Assembly (NCBI RefSeq): GCF_000447205.1
Contig: NZ_AUWY01000136.1
Coordinates: 62,001-126,000, forward strand
Reading direction: 5' to 3'
Length of the DNA stretch: 64,000 bases
DNA from: Sphingobium ummariense RL-3
GTDB lineage: Bacteria; Pseudomonadota; Alphaproteobacteria; Sphingomonadales; Sphingomonadaceae
The notes beneath the pieces are model-generated. The model had not been told where the DNA came from. It did no database searches and worked only from the letters and a program-made list of their open reading frames with translations. Numbering within the stretch: position 1 is the stretch's first letter; every line of letters starts with the position of its first letter. A program made the translations under genes and the position numbers. This document shows, in pieces, positions 62,037-64,000 of the stretch.

Positions 62037-63764
62037 ATGAAAAGGCTCGGACGTAGAGGGCTGCTGGCGGCGAGCGCATTGCTGGTCACGGGCGCGGCTC
62101 ATGGAACAACGTCGGCGCTCGCGCAGTCGTCAGCCATTTCCAAGCCTGTGAAGGCGCAGCCGGCCCGCAAGCCGCGGAACGTCGTCTTCATCCTGCTTGA
62201 CGATTTGCGTTACGACGGAATGGGTTTTCTCCAGCCCGAACTCAAAACCCCAAATATCGACCGGCTCGCGCGTGGCGGCACTTATTTTCCGAATACGGTC
62301 GTGACCTCGTCTCTGTGCAGCCCCAGTCGGGCGACGATCCTGACCGGTGAGACCGCGCGCAATCACGGTGTTGTGGACAATGCGAACTCGTCGGAGGCTG
62401 GGCTGACTTTCTTCCCCGCCTATCTGCAGAAGGCAGGCTATCAAACCGCTTTCATCGGCAAATGGCATATGGGGAATGATGTCGATTCTCCGCGTCCCGG
62501 TTTCGACAAATGGGTCAGCTTCCGCGGGCAGGGCAGCTACTATCCTTCCAGCGGCGACCCCGACGCGGCCATCCAAGGCGGTGAGACCACGATGTGGAAC
62601 GTGGATGGGAAGAAAGTCGCGCAGCAGGGCTATATCACCGACGAACTGACCGACTATGCGATGACCTGGCTACAGAAGGAGCGCGACCCGTCCAAACCCT
62701 TCTTCCTCTATCTGAGCCATAAGGCCGTCCATTCCGATCCCTTGCCCCCGCCGCGCTACCGCCATCTTTATGATAAGACCGATTTCAAGATCCCGGCGAG
62801 CGCGGCCAACACCCTGGAAAACTATCGGGGTAAGCCGATGTGGGTCTATAATCAGCGAAACACATGGCATGGTATCGACTTCTTCTACAATTCCGACATG
62901 AAGATGGCCGAATATCTGCGTTTTTATTATGGCGCGCTCGCGGCTGTCGATGACAGTGTCGGTTGCATCCTCGATTATCTCAAAAAGAGCGGCCTGGAAA
63001 AGGACACGCTGGTCGTTTTCACAGCCGACAACGGCTTTCAGATCGGCGACCATGGCCTGATTGACAAGCGTACTGCATATCAGGCGTCTGTGCGCGTGCC
63101 GATGCTCATGTATGAGCCGGGTACCGTGCCTGCCGGGGCCATTAACAACGGACGCATTCGCAACCTCGATTATGCGCCGACCTTTCTCGATCTGGCGGGC
63201 GTAGAAAGGCCTCCACAGTTCGAGGGCGTCAGCGCCTGGCCGCTGATTACGGGCAAGGTCGCGGACGGGGACTGGAAGGCACCCGATTTCACATATGAAT
63301 ATTATTGGGAGTGGGCCTACCCTATGACGCCGGGCACCTTCGCGATCCAGCGCGGGGACCTCAAGTATATCCAATATTATGGTGTCTATGACACCGACGA
63401 ACTCTATGATCTGTCGCGTGATCCCGATGAGATGCGCAATCTAATCGACGATCCAGCCTATCTTTCTGCGAAGGTCGAACTGCGCAAGGTGCTTTATCAG
63501 CAACTGGCCAATCGAGATGGGCGGCACGCCATTCCCTTTGGTGAACGCAACGCCATCGGCAGCGTGCGGCGCAATCGCGCGGGACCTGGGGCTGCGCCTT
63601 TCCCGAACAGCTGGCTGGTCGAACCAAATCGCCTCGATCGAAAAGACAATGTCCTGCCCGACAGCCTTGAGAAACAGCGCGCGCATGATATGGGGAAAGC
63701 CTTCATGCCTTTCCCGGTCCTCGGCTCATCAGAAGCCGATACTAACGCCGGCCTGAAGCATTGA
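62037..63764 (+). CDS. Sulfatase E, exported, close relative of sulfatase B (575 aa)
   Basis: A Tat-like signal (LGRRGLLAASALLVTGAA, to ALAQS) is followed by FILLDDLRYDGMGFLQPELK (metal site), C94-S-P-S-R98 (formylglycine site) and FTADNGFQIGDHGLIDKRTA. AGGAGGG precedes tandem ATGs at 62034 and 62037; spacing favours 62037. The protein has the same length as sulfatase B, and many blocks are the same (TPNIDR, VVTSSLCSPSRATILTG, QQGYITDELTDYAM), so they arose by duplication. Its stop overlaps the TTG start of the next gene. Confidence 0.9.
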   Translation: MKRLGRRGLLAASALLVTGAAHGTTSALAQSSAISKPVKAQPARKPRNVVFILLDDLRYDGMGFLQPELKTPNIDRLARGGTYFPNTVVTSSLCSPSRATILTGETARNHGVVDNANSSEAGLTFFPAYLQKAGYQTAFIGKWHMGNDVDSPRPGFDKWVSFRGQGSYYPSSGDPDAAIQGGETTMWNVDGKKVAQQGYITDELTDYAMTWLQKERDPSKPFFLYLSHKAVHSDPLPPPRYRHLYDKTDFKIPASAANTLENYRGKPMWVYNQRNTWHGIDFFYNSDMKMAEYLRFYYGALAAVDDSVGCILDYLKKSGLEKDTLVVFTADNGFQIGDHGLIDKRTAYQASVRVPMLMYEPGTVPAGAINNGRIRNLDYAPTFLDLAGVERPPQFEGVSAWPLITGKVADGDWKAPDFTYEYYWEWAYPMTPGTFAIQRGDLKYIQYYGVYDTDELYDLSRDPDEMRNLIDDPAYLSAKVELRKVLYQQLANRDGRHAIPFGERNAIGSVRRNRAGPGAAPFPNSWLVEPNRLDRKDNVLPDSLEKQRAHDMGKAFMPFPVLGSSEADTNAGLKH

Positions 63765-64000
63765 GAGGGCGGTTCCCTTTTGCAGTTGCCGCAATGGCCT
63801 CTGCGCTGTTCGCTCACGTCGAACCAGCCGGCGCATCGGAGCGCGAAGCCAGATGCCTCGATGATCGGCTTTCGGCCAGCCTCATCCGCCTCAATCCGGC
63901 AGGCTCGCGTCTGACGGCGGTCATAGCGCCCACATTGGGCGGACAACTGGTGGGTTTGCAGGTCGAGCGAGGGGGCTTGACGCGGGAACTTCTCTATCGC
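63761..64000 (+). CDS. Aldose 1-epimerase-like exported protein (3' end outside window)
   Basis: A TTG at 63761 overlaps the sulfatase E stop (TTGA), and the frame stays open to the last base (80 codons). The start is signal-like (FPFAVAAMASALFAHVEPAG). Then come VIAPTLGGQLVGLQVERGGL and TRELLYR, the N-terminal pattern of the aldose epimerase/galactose mutarotase fold. If correct, it would act on a sugar released in the periplasm. An ATG at 63794 is a possible later start. Too little is visible for a firm family call. Confidence 0.6.
   Translation, partial: MRGRFPFAVAAMASALFAHVEPAGASEREARCLDDRLSASLIRLNPAGSRLTAVIAPTLGGQLVGLQVERGGLTRELLYR

Noticed and set aside
1..64000. CRISPR array, tRNA or rRNA genes
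   Set aside because: Reading the window showed no regularly spaced direct repeats, and no tRNA arm pattern or rRNA segment in the intergenic stretches. A covariance-model scan would be needed to exclude a tRNA fully.

Overview
The window is high-GC DNA from an alphaproteobacterium, most likely a sphingomonad (Sphingomonas/Sphingobium/Novosphingobium group). This rests on the two TonB-dependent receptors with sphingomonad-style signal peptides and plug starts (IVVTAQKR, IIVTGSR), a czc/cop metal-resistance block, and the wide set of aromatic and glycan catabolic genes. The organism is inferred; no rRNA or other marker is present.

Layout. 1-400: the 3' end of an alkaline phosphatase and a broken fragment of an enolase-superfamily dehydratase. 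792-7654: an eight-gene minus-strand operon with overlapping or nearly touching genes (SPFH-SHOCT protein, two zinc-ribbon DUF4178 proteins, a 48-residue membrane protein, DUF350, membrane-anchored aminopropyltransferase, FAD lipoprotein, S-adenosylmethionine decarboxylase). It joins polyamine chemistry to a set of membrane proteins. 7822-14970: regulators and transporters (Rrf2 regulator and methyltransferase; LysR and LysE/ArgO exporter; MscS channel; LysR and DoxX). 15147-19982: a three-subunit molybdenum aldehyde oxidoreductase (PaoABC type) followed by an AraC regulator.

20121-32623 is a heavy-metal island: a DUF305 remnant, a CzcCBA-type RND pump, copCD, a CnrYXH-type ECF sigma system, copAB, a decayed second copB-like gene and an IS6-family remnant. 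32684-37765 carries aromatic catabolism genes: pobA with a divergent AraC regulator, a broken aldo/keto reductase, a vanA-type Rieske oxygenase and a divergent LysR gene.

37792-64000 is the most interesting part, a sulfatase-rich utilisation locus. A minus-strand operon encodes an MFS transporter, three sulfatases and a formylglycine-generating enzyme (FGE) that would activate them. Divergent from it are a TonB receptor, a terminator, a cytoplasmic GH3 enzyme and the complete lower gentisate pathway (gentisate dioxygenase, fumarylpyruvate hydrolase, maleylpyruvate isomerase). Then follow a LacI regulator, a fourth sulfatase, a secreted GH3 enzyme, an intact IS5-family element, a second TonB receptor, a second LacI regulator, a fifth sulfatase and the start of an aldose-epimerase-like gene. 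Two pairs of matching palindromes, one pair identical over 15 bases, mark likely LacI operators that tie the pieces together. My reading is that the locus imports a sulfated, possibly glycosylated compound, removes sulfate and sugar, and may send an aromatic part through gentisate to fumarate and pyruvate. The gene calls are well supported; the substrate is inference.
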